The notes under the pieces were generated by a model, which was given only the letters and a program-made list of their open reading frames with translations, was not told the origin of the DNA and ran no database searches. From NCBI GenBank assembly GCA_047602055.1, contig JASGIG010000001.1:1550001-1614000 (forward strand): DNA of 64,000 nucleotides, given 5' to 3'. This document shows positions 20,601 to 31,323 of this stretch, piece by piece. The DNA is from JAODBQ01 sp047602055 (GTDB taxonomy: Bacteria; Actinomycetota; Acidimicrobiia; Acidimicrobiales; Ilumatobacteraceae). The position numbers were made by a program, and so were the translations under genes. Every line of letters begins with the position of its first letter. The stretch's first letter is position 1.

Positions 20601-23600
20601 CCGCTGCCCGCTCGGCGACATCGGCGTCGGCACCGGCGCGGCCGCGACGGTGACGATCAGCGGCACGATCGGTGCCGGCTTCCTGGCCGGGAGCATGTCC
20701 AACACGGCGACGGTCGCGGCAGGGACGACCGATCCCGATCCGACCGACAACTCGTCCGGTGTCACCAGCCCCGTGTCGACGAGCGCCGACCTCGGCATGG
20801 TCAAGACCGGTCCGGCGACCGCCGTGCCCGGTTCCCCGGTCACGTGGTCGATCGCGGTCAGCAACGCCGGCCCGTCCGTGGCTCAGGGCGCCGTCGTCAC
20901 CGACGTCCTCCCGCCCGGGCTCGTGGCGCCGAGCGTCAGCGTCGGCGGCGTGCAGTGCGCGATCGCCGCGCCGGCCGACGCGTCCGTGTCGTCGGGGACC
21001 GCCACCTGCAACCTCGGGGCAGTTCCGGTCGGCACCTCGGTGGCCACCGTCACCGTCACGGCCACCGTCGCCCCCGGCGCGCTCGGCTCGCTGACCAACT
21101 CGGCCAGCGTCAGCGCGTCGACGACCGATCCGGATCCCGACGGCAACGCCAGCTCGGTCACGACGACGTTGGAGCCGGGTGCCGACGTCTCGGTCACCAA
21201 GGTCGCCGACGCCGACGCCGACGCCGAGGCCCTCGTGCCCGGCTCACCGGCGGGGTGGACGATCGTCGTGAGCAACGCCGGCCCGTCCGTCGCCCGGTCC
21301 CTGAGCGTCCAGGACACGCTGCCGGCCGGCGTCACCGCCACCGCCGTGACGATCGACGTGATCGGCCAGCCGACCGTCACGTGCCCGCCCGCAGCCACGC
21401 TGGACTGCGCGATCGGCGACCTCGGTCCCGGGGTCCAGGCGCGGGTGCACATCGCCGCCACCATCGCCGCCGACGTCACCGTCACCCCGATGGTCAACAC
21501 GGCGACGTTGGCGACCGGCACCGACGACCCGACCACCGACGACCACACGGCGACGTCGAGCACTCCGGTCGTCCCATCCGCCGACGTGTGGATCACCAAG
21601 ACGATCACGCCGCCGGCACCGACGGCCGGCGCCGAGATCACCTACACGTTGGTCGTCGGCAACGCCGGCCCCTCCGACGCTCACGACGTCCTCGTCACCG
21701 ACGCGCTGCCCGGCGACCTGGAGCTTGCCGGGCTGGTCGTCACGCCGGGCGCGCCGGCCTGCGCGCTCGACGAGCGCGACCTCACCTGCCAGCTCGGCAC
21801 GCTCCCGGCGTCGTCGGCGCCGATCACGATCACGGTGAGCGGCACGCTCGCGCCGACCGCCACCGGAGTGGTGGCGAACACCGCGACGGTGGTGTCCTCG
21901 ACGGCGGACCCGAACACCGCGAACAACTCGTCGAGCGCCGACGCCGACCCGAATCAGCTCGCCGATCTGTCCGTCACCAAGACGGCAGCGCCCGCCGGCG
22001 GTGTGCTCGCCGGCAACGAGATCACCTGGACGGTCACCGTCCACAACGCCGGGCCGTCCGATGCCACGGCCGTCCACCTCGTGGACACCCTGCCGCCCGG
22101 GCTCACCGACGTCGGCGTCACGGCCTCGGCGGGCGGGACGTGCTCGACGCCGGTGACCGCCGGCTTCACCTGCGACTGGGCGACGCTCGCCGACGACGGC
22201 GACGCGACGGTCACCGTCACCGCGACGGTCGACTCCGGCTCGCTGGCGACATCGCTGATCAACAGCGCCCGGGTGTCCAGTGCGGTCGAGGACCCCGACG
22301 GCGCCGACAACATCGCCGCGGTCACGACTGCGGTGGCCCGTGAGGCGTCGCTGGTGGTCACCAAATCGGTCGACGCATCGCCGATCGTCCCGGGTCGGTC
22401 GTACGTCTACACGATCGAGGTCCGCAACACCGGGCCGTCCGACGCCGACGCCACCGTCAGCCAGGACCAGCTCGACCCGATGTTCACGCTGGAGGCGCCG
22501 GCCACACCGTCCCAGGGCGCCTGCACGTTCGACGCGCAGGTGCTCAACTGCCGGCTCGGCATCGTCCGCGCCGGGGCGACGGCCACGGTGACCATCCCTG
22601 TGCACGTCGACCCGACCACGACGCAGACGTCGGTGACGAACACGGCGATCGTCGCGACGGCCACTCCGACACCCGATGGTGAACCGGTCGCGCCCGGGAC
22701 GATCACCACCGACGTCACCCCGCTCGCCGACCTCACGCTGACCAAGTCCGGACCGGCCACGGTGACGGCCGGGACGGCGATCGCCTGGTCGCTGACGGCG
22801 ACGAACGCGGGACCGTCGATGGCGACCGGGGTGGTGGTCACCGACACGCTCCCACCCGGCCTCGGGGCGATGACCGTGGTGCCCGGCCAGGGCTCGTGCA
22901 CCCTCGACGGCGACACGATCACCTGCGCCCTCGGCAACCTGACGCCCGGCGCGCAGGTCGGGATCTCGGTCAGCGGCACCGTTCCCGCCGGCTACCTGCC
23001 CGGCGACATCGAGAACTCGGCGACGTTGACGTCGCCGACACCCGAGGCCGACCCGACGGATCCCGACGGGCGCAGCGCCACCGCCACCACGACGGTCGAT
23101 GCGTCTGCCGACGTCGCCGTCGCCAAGCGCGCCGACGTCGACCCGGCGGTGCCCGGTGAGGCGGTGCACTGGACGGTGACGGTCAGCAACGCCGGCCCGT
23201 CGGTGGCCCGCGACGTCATGGTCACCGACACGCTGCCGACCGGGCTCGCCGACGTCGTCCTCGCCGGCCCCGCCGGCGTCACCTGCAGCAGTGCTGGTGT
23301 GTGCACGATCCCCAGCTCGGCGTCGGCAGCGCCGCCGCGGTCGTGATCACGATCGCCGCCGAACTGCCCGCCGCCGCGGCGGCGACCACGCTGACCAACG
23401 CCGTCGCGGTCAGCTCGCCGACGCCCGATCCGGTTCCGGGCAACAACCAGGCGTCGACGACCACCTCGTCGAGCCCGTCAGCCGACGTCAGCATCGTCAA
23501 GACCGGGCCGGCCACGGTGATCCGCGGCGACACCGTCACCTGGACGCTGACGGTGGCCAACAGCGGGCCGTCACTGGCGACCGACGTGGCCGTCGAGGAC

Positions 23601-26549
23601 GTCGTGCCGGCGGGCGTCTCCGGCGTGACGATCGGTGGTGTCCCCGACGGGACGTGCACGACCGCCGTCGCCTGCGACCTCGGTGACGTCGCCCCCGGCG
23701 CCGCGCCGATCGTCATCACGATCAGTGGCACGCTGGCGGCCGACCACGCCGGCAGCTCGTTGACGAACGCCGCGTCGGTGACCGCGGCGACACCGGATCC
23801 CGACGCCGTCGACAACTCGAGCGAGGTCACGTCGACGGTGACGTCGCTCGCCGAGCTGACGCTGACCAAGTCCGGCCCGGCGACGGTGATCGCCGGCGAC
23901 GCCATCCAGTGGACCATCGAGCTGACCAACCTCGGGCCGTCGGTGGCTCGTGACGTGGTGATCGACGACGTCGTGCCCGCCGGGGTGACCGGGGCGGCGG
24001 CGCTGTCGACGGCGGGGACCTGCGACGCGACGGTCTCCTGCCAGCTGGGCACGGTGCCTGTCGGCGGGACCGCCACCGTCACGATCTCCGCCGCCGTCGA
24101 CCCCGCGCTGCACGACACCTCGATCACCAACACCGCGTCGGCGACCTCGCCGGACGCGCCGGGTGGCCAGCCGGTCATCGCCGACCCGGTGGTCACCGAG
24201 GTCACCCGATCGGCAGACGTCGTCGTCACCAAGACCGTCACCGGTGGCACCGTCGCCGGCGAGGCGGTGGCCTGGACGATCACGGTGACCAACACCGGCC
24301 TGTCCACCGCCGACGACGTGGTCGTCGTCGACGCGATCCCGGCAGCGGTCCTCCAACCCGTCGTCACCGTCGACAGCGGGGCGGCGGCCGACGCCTGCCC
24401 GCTGACCGCCGGCACGATGACATGCGCGCTGGCCGCGCTCGCCCCGCACAGCCCCGTGACGATCACGGTCGTCGGCACGGTCGACCCGGCGTTCCGAGGC
24501 CAGCTGGCCAACACCGCCACGGCCTCGTCGACGACGCCCGACCCCGACGACGGCAACAGCTCGGCCACCGCGACCTCCGACGTCGCCGGCTCCGCGGCGC
24601 TGGTGATCGCCAAGGCCGGCCCGGATCGCGTGGTGGCCGGCGACACGGTCACCTGGACGCTCAGGGTCCGCAACGACGGCCCCTCGACGGCACCCGACGT
24701 GGTCGTCGTCGACCCGGTGCCCGCCGGGGTGGTCGTCGACGCCGTCGACACGAGCGTCGGCACCTGCGACGACAGCGTGACCTGCCAGCTCGGCACGCTG
24801 ACCGTCGGCCAGCAGGTGACGGTGAGGATCACCGGCACGCTCGACCCGGCGTACAGCGGGCCGACGATCGTCAACGGTGCCAGCGCGTCGACGACCGACG
24901 GCCCCACCGTCGAGGCCGACGACGTGACCACCGGTGTCGACCGCGAGGCCGATCTCGCCGTCACCAAGGTGCTGACGTCCGGCGGCACCGTCGCCGGGGA
25001 GCCGGTCGAGTGGACGATCACGGTGTCGAACGCCGGCTCGTCGACCGCCGAGAACGTCACCGTCGGCGATCCGCTGCCGGTGGCGCTCGTCGGCGCCGCG
25101 GCCACGCCGTCGGTCGGCACCTGCGACCTCACCACCGGCACGCTGCGCTGCGACCTCGGCACGTTGCCACCACGCACGTCGGCGACGGTCGTCGTCGCCG
25201 GCACCGTCGACGCCGACTTCCGCGGTGTGTTGACGAACGCGGCGACGGCGGCCTCGGACACCCTCGACCCGGACGGCACCGACAACACCGGTACGGCGAC
25301 CTCGACGGTCACCGGCTCGGCGGCGCTGACGGTGACGAAGACCGGTTCGGCGTCGGCGGTGGCCGGCGGACCGATCGAGTGGATCGTCACCGTCACCAAC
25401 GCCGGCCCGTCGTCGGCACAGGACGTCGTCGTCCACGACGCGGTGCCAACCGGCGTCGTCGCGGTGACGGCCTCGTCGAGCACCGGCACCTGCGACGCCA
25501 CGGTCACCTGCCGGCTCGGCATGCTGCCCGTCGGCGGCCAGTCGACGATCACCATCACCGGCACGGTCGACGCCGCCTACGCCGGCGCGGCGATCGAGAA
25601 CTCGGCGAGCGCCGAGACGCCCGATGGGCCGGCGGTGACGTCGCCGCCCGTCAGCACCGCCGTGTCCCGTTCGGCGGACGTGTCGATCTCCAAGGTGCTG
25701 GCGTCGGGTGGGACGATCGCCGGTGGGCCGGTGGTGTGGACGATCACGGTGGCCAGCGCCGGGCCGTCGACCGCTGACGAGGTCGTCGTCACCGACACGC
25801 TCCCGGCCGCGCTCGCCGGCGCCACGGCGACGACGTCGCGCGGCTCGTGCACGATCGCCGGGTCCACCCTGACGTGTGCGCTCGGCATGCTGGCACCGTC
25901 GTCCACCGTCACGATCGGCGTCGCCGGGACCGTCGCCGGCGACTTCCGCGGCGCGCTGACGAACACGGCGTCGGTGGCGTCGTCGACGCCGGACCCGGAC
26001 GGGGGCAACGCCACGGCATCCGTGTCGAGCACCGTCGCCGGGCTCGTCGACCTGGCCGTCGTCAAGTCGGTCGACCGCACGCAGGGCCTGCAGGGTTCGC
26101 CGGCGACGTTCACCGTCGTCGCTTCGAACCGCGGCCCGTCGACCGCAGCGAACGTGGTCGTCGACGACCAGCTGCCCGGTGGCCTGACCTTCGTCGCCGC
26201 CCGGCCGGGCGCCGGCACGTTCGACGTGTCGGCCGGGCGCTGGACGATCGGCACGCTCGCCGCCGGGGCGACGGCGACGCTGGAGATCGACGTGACGCTC
26301 GCCGTGCTCGGCACCCACACCAACGTCGTCACGGTCGGGCAGACCCCGACCGGTGACGAGGAGATCGAGCTGGGCGACAACACCGCCAGCGCGTCGATCG
26401 AGGTGATCGCCGCCGGCGGCGAGCTGCCGTCGACCGGCCTCGGCGCCGACCGAGCCGTGGAGCTCGCGCTGCTCCTGCTCGCCGGCGGTGGGGTGCTGAT
26501 GCTGGTGACGAAGCGCCGCCGCCGCACCCGCGCCGTCAGGTGCCGATGA
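14611..26549 (+). CDS. Giant DUF11-repeat surface protein with LPSTG anchor (three 1-nt frameshifts)
   Basis: Restored length about 3,980 aa. It has a signal peptide, an adhesin-like N-domain of about 360 aa, then about 28 Ig-like DUF11 repeats of roughly 120-130 aa. Most repeats open with ADxxxTK, pass through (N)AGPS and TDTLPAG, and close with LxNTAxVxS...DPDxxDN. The C-terminus is GGELPSTGLGADR, a hydrophobic helix and a basic tail, a sortase anchor. Repeats start for example at 16198, 16573, 16993, 18496, 20405, 22729, 24213 and 25675. Reading shifts at 17713-17715 (GGG), 19115-19117 (GGG) and 23310-23313 (CCCC); restoring one base at each gives an unbroken repeat, so this is one gene and not four. 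A cell-surface stalk or adhesin is likely. No sortase gene is in the window. Confidence 0.85.
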
Positions 26550-26565
26550 GTACGCTGGCTGGCGC

Positions 26566-26639
26566 GCTCCCGTAGCTCAGCTGGATAGAGCGGCTCTCTC
26601 CTAAAGAGCAGGCCACAGGTTCGAATCCTGTCGGGGGCA
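26566..26639 (+). tRNA. tRNA-Arg (anticodon CCT)
   Basis: 74 nt cloverleaf: acceptor GCTCCCG pairs with CGGGGGC (one G-T wobble), D arm GCTC/GAGC, anticodon stem GCTCT/AGAGC with loop CTCCTAA giving anticodon CCT (reads AGG), variable loop AGGCC, T arm ACAGG-TTCGAAT-CCTGT, discriminator A. CCA is not encoded. It starts 17 bp after the stop of the giant surface protein. Confidence 0.96.
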
Positions 26640-26731
26640 CTCGCCGAGGTGCTCGGCCCGGATCTGTCGACTCCTCGACTCCGCCGAAGGCTCCACTGAC
26701 GCGCTCGCGTGCGCGGCAGCGCGTGACGCTG

Positions 26732-26845
26732 TCAGAAGGCGATGAGGATCAGGCAGATGCCGATGGTGATCAGCACGGCGGCGCCGACGCTGGACCGGTG
26801 CTGGATCAGCACCCCGTTGCGCACCGGGCGTCCGCCCTGCAGCAC
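26732..26845 (-). CDS. Small membrane protein, 37 aa
   Basis: A GTG start is preceded at 9 bases by GAGAGGAG, a strong Shine-Dalgarno sequence. The product opens MLQGGRPVRNGVLIQHR and ends in one hydrophobic helix (VGAAVLITIGICLILIAF) running to the stop. It would be a single-pass protein with a basic cytoplasmic N-terminus. I do not recognise a family. Support is the ribosome-binding site, the clean helix and its fit in an otherwise empty gap between tRNA-Arg and the protease gene. Confidence 0.5.
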   Translation of the reverse strand: MLQGGRPVRNGVLIQHRSSVGAAVLITIGICLILIAF

Positions 26846-26941
26846 TCGGTGCTCCTCTCGTCACGGGACGCCGTCGCGCGGATGACGAGGCAGGTCGGGG
26901 TGGCTGGTGTGGACGTCGGCTGGCGAACGTGACGCCGCGGC

Positions 26942-27617
26942 TCAGCGCGTCGCCCACGCCACGGCGAACGTGACGCTGTTGGTTGCCAGGTGGGCCATCG
27001 CCGGGGCGATCAGGCTCCGTGAGCGGACGCGCAGCCAGATGAGCATGACGCCGGCGACCGTCGTCGCCGCGAACGTGCCGAGCACGCCAGCCAGCCGGCC
27101 GACCTCGACCGACCCGGACGCGCCGCCGCCGCTGCGCCAGGCCGGCACGACGTGCCACAGCCCGAACAGCACGGCGCCGATCACGAACGCCCACGGCAGC
27201 GACACGAGGCGGCGCAGCAGGCTGTGCATCGCCCCGCGGAACGCCAGCTCCTCGATCAGCACGGTGCCGAACGGGATGGCGACGAGGGTGCGCCACAGCA
27301 TCGCCCCGGCGTCGACGTCGACGCGGGCGTCGGCGAGCACGCCGCCGAGCCCGAGACCGACGACGACCGCCGAGATCACCGCGAACGCGGCGGCGCCCCA
27401 GCGCAGGCCGCTGCCGGCGTCGGCCGGGGCCAGGCCGAGCTCGTCGGCGCGCAGGCCGGCGAGGCCGGCGACGAGCACCGCGTTGGCGCCGATCGCCAGG
27501 TTGAGGACGAAGTGCCAGCGCGACGGCACCAGCGTCGAGCGCGGCGACGTTGACGGCGGCCAGGCCGACGACGAGGACGGCAAGCGCGGTGCTGGGACGC
27601 AGCCCCGGCGTGTGCAT
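26942..27617 (-). CDS. CPBP family intramembrane metalloprotease (frameshift near N-terminus)
   Basis: About 224 aa multi-helix membrane protein with CPBP/Abi motifs: EELAFRG (the EExxxR motif), WHVVPAW, and a late HLATN. The family includes prenyl-protein proteases and bacteriocin-immunity proteins; the substrate is unknown here. The N-terminal membrane segment (STALAVLVVGLAAVNVA) reads from the ATG at 27617. The rest (RSTLVPSRWHFVLNLAIG onward) reads in another frame, so one base is extra at about 27538-27545. The stop of the next gene on the same strand is at 27620, so the two sit 2 bp apart in one operon. Confidence 0.78.
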
Positions 27618-27619
27618 GG

Positions 27620-29349
27620 TCACGAGCCGTGCAGCAGGTCCTCGATGCGCGCTGTCTCCGCATCGGTCCAACCGTCGGGCGGGGCGATCTGCGCCCACGC
27701 GTGCTGACGTAGTCGAGGCGGTAGTCGTGGCCGTGACCGGGCGGCGCGCCGAACCCGGCCATCAGGTCGAACACGCCCTGCGCCCAGGTGACGAACGGGA
27801 ACCAGTGGGCGTCGCCGGTGACGTCGTAGCCGCGGGGATCGTCCATCCACTCCGGCCGAGACCACAGCCAGTCGACACCCCAGTACGTCACCGGGTCCGA
27901 CGGGTGGTTGACGTACAGGATGCGCGGCTCGTCCCAGGCGCCGGCCGGTTGCGGCTGCTTCGGGTCGCGGGTGGCGAAGCGCACCGTCGTGCCGTCGTCG
28001 TAGATCGGCGCCCACACCGGCGACCCGTCGCCGCGCTTGGCGGTCACCTGGCGCAGGATCGGGTTGCCGTTCGTCCCCCCGGCGAGCAGGACGCCGTCGG
28101 TACGCGCCGTCATGTTGGCGACCGACGCATCGGCGGTCGACGCGGCGAACGCGCCCTCGGCGCCGTACGAGCCGAGGCTCAGGCCGAACACCAGCAGCTT
28201 CGGGCGGTGGTCGGCGGGAAGGTCCTGCCAGCGTCGCTCGACCTCGGCGAACAGCGTCGCCCCGGCCACCGATGCTCGGTCGAGATCGGTGATGAACGCG
28301 ATCCAGCTCGGCAGGAACGAGTACTGCATCGAGACGATCGCGGTGTCGCCTCGGTACATCACCTCCAACGCCTCGGCGGCGTCGGGGTCGATCCAGCCGG
28401 TGCCGGTGGCGGTGGCGACGACGAGGACCTCGCGGTCGAAGCCACCGGCGCGCTCGAGGTCGTCGACGGCGAGCTTGGCCCGCTCGTCGACGTCGTCCGC
28501 CGAGCGGATCCCGGCGTAGGCGCGGACCGGCGCGGTCAGCGCGGCGTCGGTGCCCCACGCGTCGTGCATCGTCGCCTCGCTCGTCGTCCCGGCGACGAAC
28601 GCACGGCCCTGGTAGCCGAGGTCGTCCCACTGCACGAGCGACTGCGGGCTGCCGGAGACGGTGGCGTCCTGCGGCTGGGAGACGCCGTCGGGGGTGCCGG
28701 TGTCGACGAGGCTGAAGGTGCTGTCGGCCCAGCCGACGAACGTCCGGAAGGCGACGTCGCGCAGCACGAACACGGCGAGCACGATCACCAGCACGACCGT
28801 GACGGGCTGGGCGGCGACCCGCGGCAGGTGCTTCTGGTTGAAGCGGCCCAGGCCGCGCACGGCCGCGCCGATCAGCCGGCCGATGGTGAACAGGATCGCC
28901 CCGACGACGACGGTGGCCAGCAGCATCGGCACGATCTGCGCGGCGCCGAGGTGCTCCATCGCGAACAGGTCGCGCTGGCGGTTCTGCCAGTGCAGCCACA
29001 TCGGCGAGCCGACGATCACGGCGACGGCGGCGAGGACCGGGATCGCCAGGTGGAGCCGTCGCCACCAGGCGTCCTTCATCGTCGTGCCGCGACGGCGCAG
29101 GATCGCCCAGACGATCCGGCTGACCAGCGTCCCGAACGCGTAGCCGACGGTGGCGCACACCGCCCCGACCGCAGCCTGGGTCACCCAGGTGCGCGGCATC
29201 AGCGTCGGCGTCAGCGACCAGCACCACAGGAACAACCCGACGACCAACCCGCCCGACACCGGCCGGCGCACGATCGCCCGCCCGATCCGCCGGATTCGTG
29301 ACGGCTGCGTCGCCCCGTCGTCAGCCTGCTCGATCTCACCGCCCTGCAC
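27620..29349 (-). CDS. Membrane-anchored alpha/beta-hydrolase, Abhydrolase_9 family (frameshift at C-terminus)
   Basis: About 576 aa. The first 220 residues hold about five membrane segments (for example GLVVGLFLWCWSLTPTLMP and VTVVLVIVLAVFVLRDVAF). The rest is an alpha/beta-hydrolase domain with nucleophile elbow GLSLGSYG. Both halves match the actinobacterial Abhydrolase_9 N-terminal plus catalytic arrangement; the substrate is unknown. At about 27706 the frame breaks: the natural ending QHAWAQIAPPDGWTDAETARI...LLHGS is in the next frame and stops at 27620. One missing C restores it. Start GTG at 29349. It is probably co-transcribed with the CPBP protease gene that follows. Confidence 0.82.
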
Positions 29350-29507
29350 CGCTGCACCTTACGCGTTTCGGGCGATCCGGCCCCGGAGTGCCCGAGTCCC
29401 AGCCGTTGGTCCGAGTCGCTGGGGCTGCACTGCCCAGCGTGTGCGACTCGAATCAGCACCTCAGACTCGGACGACGAGCGGCGGCTGCCCGGCGCGGCGG
29501 CCTTGCG

Positions 29508-29885
29508 TCAGCCCCAGTTGGCGGCGAGGGTGAGGCAGAAGGGGTGGCCGGAGGGGTCGCGGAGGACTCGCCAGCGGTCGCCGCCGGGCTGCTCGTCGGG
29601 GACGGTCGCACCGAGCTCGACGCAGCGCGACTCGGCGGCGGCGAGGTCGTCGACGGCGAGGTCGAAGTGGAACTGCTTGGTCCCGTTCGGGTTCGGCCAC
29701 GCCGGCGGCTCGTAGCCCTCGATCGTGCCGAAGCCGAGCGCGGCGCCCGGCCCGGTGAGCATCGCGTAGGCGTCCTCGCTGTGGGCGACGTCCCAGCCGA
29801 GCACTCCCGACCAGAACCGGGCTGACGCGGGGGCGTCGGCGCAGTCGAGCGTGACCATCTTCAGTTCGGCAACGGGCTTCGTCAT
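29508..29885 (-). CDS. VOC (glyoxalase) family protein
   Basis: 125 aa single-domain protein of the Glyoxalase_6 type: DCADAPASARFWSGVLGWDV at the start, KQFHFDLAVDDLAAAESRCVELGA in the middle and VLRDPSGHPFCLT at the end. Such small VOC proteins bind or modify small molecules; the reaction cannot be told from sequence. The ATG at 29885 is preferred to the longer in-frame GTG. It is divergent from the AraC gene, with only 26 bp between starts. Confidence 0.85.
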   Translation of the reverse strand: MTKPVAELKMVTLDCADAPASARFWSGVLGWDVAHSEDAYAMLTGPGAALGFGTIEGYEPPAWPNPNGTKQFHFDLAVDDLAAAESRCVELGATVPDEQPGGDRWRVLRDPSGHPFCLTLAANWG

Positions 29886-29911
29886 CCGGCCAGCTTCGTA
29901 GCCTCGCGGCG

Positions 29912-30832
29912 GTGGGCGCTTGCACAAAGGCGACGGACGAGACGGACGCGGCAGGTCTGCCGGCGCGTGACGGGATCGTCCTACGACCCGAGCGGCTGGC
30001 TCGCCACGTGCGCGTCCGTCGCCACGAGTGCCACGGCGCCGTGGCCGAGTGGGTGGAGTACTACTGGTCGCTGCGCTGGGACCTGCCCGCGGGAACGCTG
30101 TTCGTCAGCCAGATCCTGCCGGACGCGACGTGCTCGTTGACGCTGGAGGTCGGCAGCACCCGGCCCGAGATCGGCGACGACCCGGTCGTCGTCACCGGTG
30201 TCGTCACCAAGCGCTTCGACGTCGACGTGCGCGGCTCGGGCCGGGTGCTCGGCGTCAAGTTCCGCCCCGGCGGGCTGGCCGCGTTGGCGAACCGCGGCGT
30301 CGGCGACCTGCGCGACCGCGTCGTGCCGGCCGTCGACGTGCTCGGGCCGGACGTCGCGGCAATGGCCGACCTCGACCCCGACGCGCCGGCGCGGCGCTGG
30401 ACCGCGTCCGTCGGCCGGCTGCTCGCCCGGCTCGGCGGGGTGGTCGGCGACTCGGTGAGCGACTCGGTGCACGACTCGGTGGACGACGACTACCGGCGGG
30501 TGCTGACGATCGTCGAGGCGATGCGCACCGACCGCGACCTGCTCGCCGTCGCCCAGGTGGCCGAGCGCTTCGACATGTCCGTGCGCGGCCTGCAGCGGCT
30601 GTTCGTGCACTATGTCGGCGCCGGCCCGAAGTGGGTGCTCGGCCGCTTCCGGATGCACGACGTCGTCGCCGAGCTCGACCGTGACGGCGACGCCTCGCTC
30701 ACCGAGCTGGCCCACCGCTTCGGCTGGTACGACCAGGCCCACTTCACGCGCGACTTCACGCGGCTCGTCGGCGAGCCCCCAGGCGCCTATCGCGCCCGTC
30801 GTGCGCCACAGCGCCCATCGGGGCGTCGGTAG
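29912..30832 (+). CDS. AraC-family transcriptional regulator
   Basis: 306 aa. The N-terminal ligand-type domain (RLARHVRVRRHECHGAVAEWVEYYWSLRWDL, DUF6597-like) is followed by a C-terminal AraC double HTH (VAQVAERFDMSVRGLQRLFVHYVGAGPKWVLGRFR ... ELAHRFGWYDQAHFTRDFTRLVGEPPGAYR). The GTG start is 26 bp from the divergent VOC gene, which is a likely target. A short acidic insertion with a repeated DSV motif lies near residues 185-195. Confidence 0.87.
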   Translation: MGACTKATDETDAAGLPARDGIVLRPERLARHVRVRRHECHGAVAEWVEYYWSLRWDLPAGTLFVSQILPDATCSLTLEVGSTRPEIGDDPVVVTGVVTKRFDVDVRGSGRVLGVKFRPGGLAALANRGVGDLRDRVVPAVDVLGPDVAAMADLDPDAPARRWTASVGRLLARLGGVVGDSVSDSVHDSVDDDYRRVLTIVEAMRTDRDLLAVAQVAERFDMSVRGLQRLFVHYVGAGPKWVLGRFRMHDVVAELDRDGDASLTELAHRFGWYDQAHFTRDFTRLVGEPPGAYRARRAPQRPSGRR

Positions 30833-30843
30833 CCTGCCGCCGC

Positions 30844-31296
30844 GTGAGCGATCGGGTCGCCGACCCCGCCGGGCGGGTGTGGACCGTGCGCCGGCGCTGG
30901 GTGCCGCGACTCGGCGCGGAGACCGTGTGGGGTCGGATCCGCCGCCGCGTTCGTGGCTACTACCGACGCGCCGGGAAGTGGTCGGACTCCGATGCGGCCG
31001 GCTGCTTCGACGTCGGCGCCGACGACCTGGTGGCCGGGCTCGTCCTCCTCGCCGGCATCGTCGTGTTCTTCGTCGTCGGCCTGCCGCTGCTGATCGCGGT
31101 GTTCGACGTCCTGTTCGTGCTGCTCGTCGCCATCGGCGGTGTCGTCGGCCGGGTGCTGTTCCGTCGCCCGTGGGTGATCGAGGCACGCACCGAGGGCACG
31201 ACCCACCGTTGGCGTGTCACCGGTTGGCGGGCCAGCTCGCAGCGCCTTGCCGAGCTGCGCAGCTCGCTCGCCGCCGGCGTCGTTCCGCCGTCGTGA
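30844..31296 (+). CDS. Hypothetical membrane protein
   Basis: 150 aa. A basic N-terminal stretch of 55 residues precedes a hydrophobic block of two adjacent membrane helices (LVAGLVLLAGIVVFFVVGLPLLIAVFDVLFVLLVAIGGVVG) and a polar C-terminus with an EARTEGTTHRWRVTGW segment. I recognise no named family. It starts at GTG 11 bp after the AraC gene and may be transcribed with it. Confidence 0.7.
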   Translation: MSDRVADPAGRVWTVRRRWVPRLGAETVWGRIRRRVRGYYRRAGKWSDSDAAGCFDVGADDLVAGLVLLAGIVVFFVVGLPLLIAVFDVLFVLLVAIGGVVGRVLFRRPWVIEARTEGTTHRWRVTGWRASSQRLAELRSSLAAGVVPPS

Positions 31297-31323
31297 TCCG
31301 GGTCGCCGTCGGGCCTCGGCGCC

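Noticed and set aside
26566..26641. Integration site of a mobile element at tRNA-Arg
   Set aside because: No integrase, no direct repeat of the tRNA 3' end and no change in gene content was found downstream.
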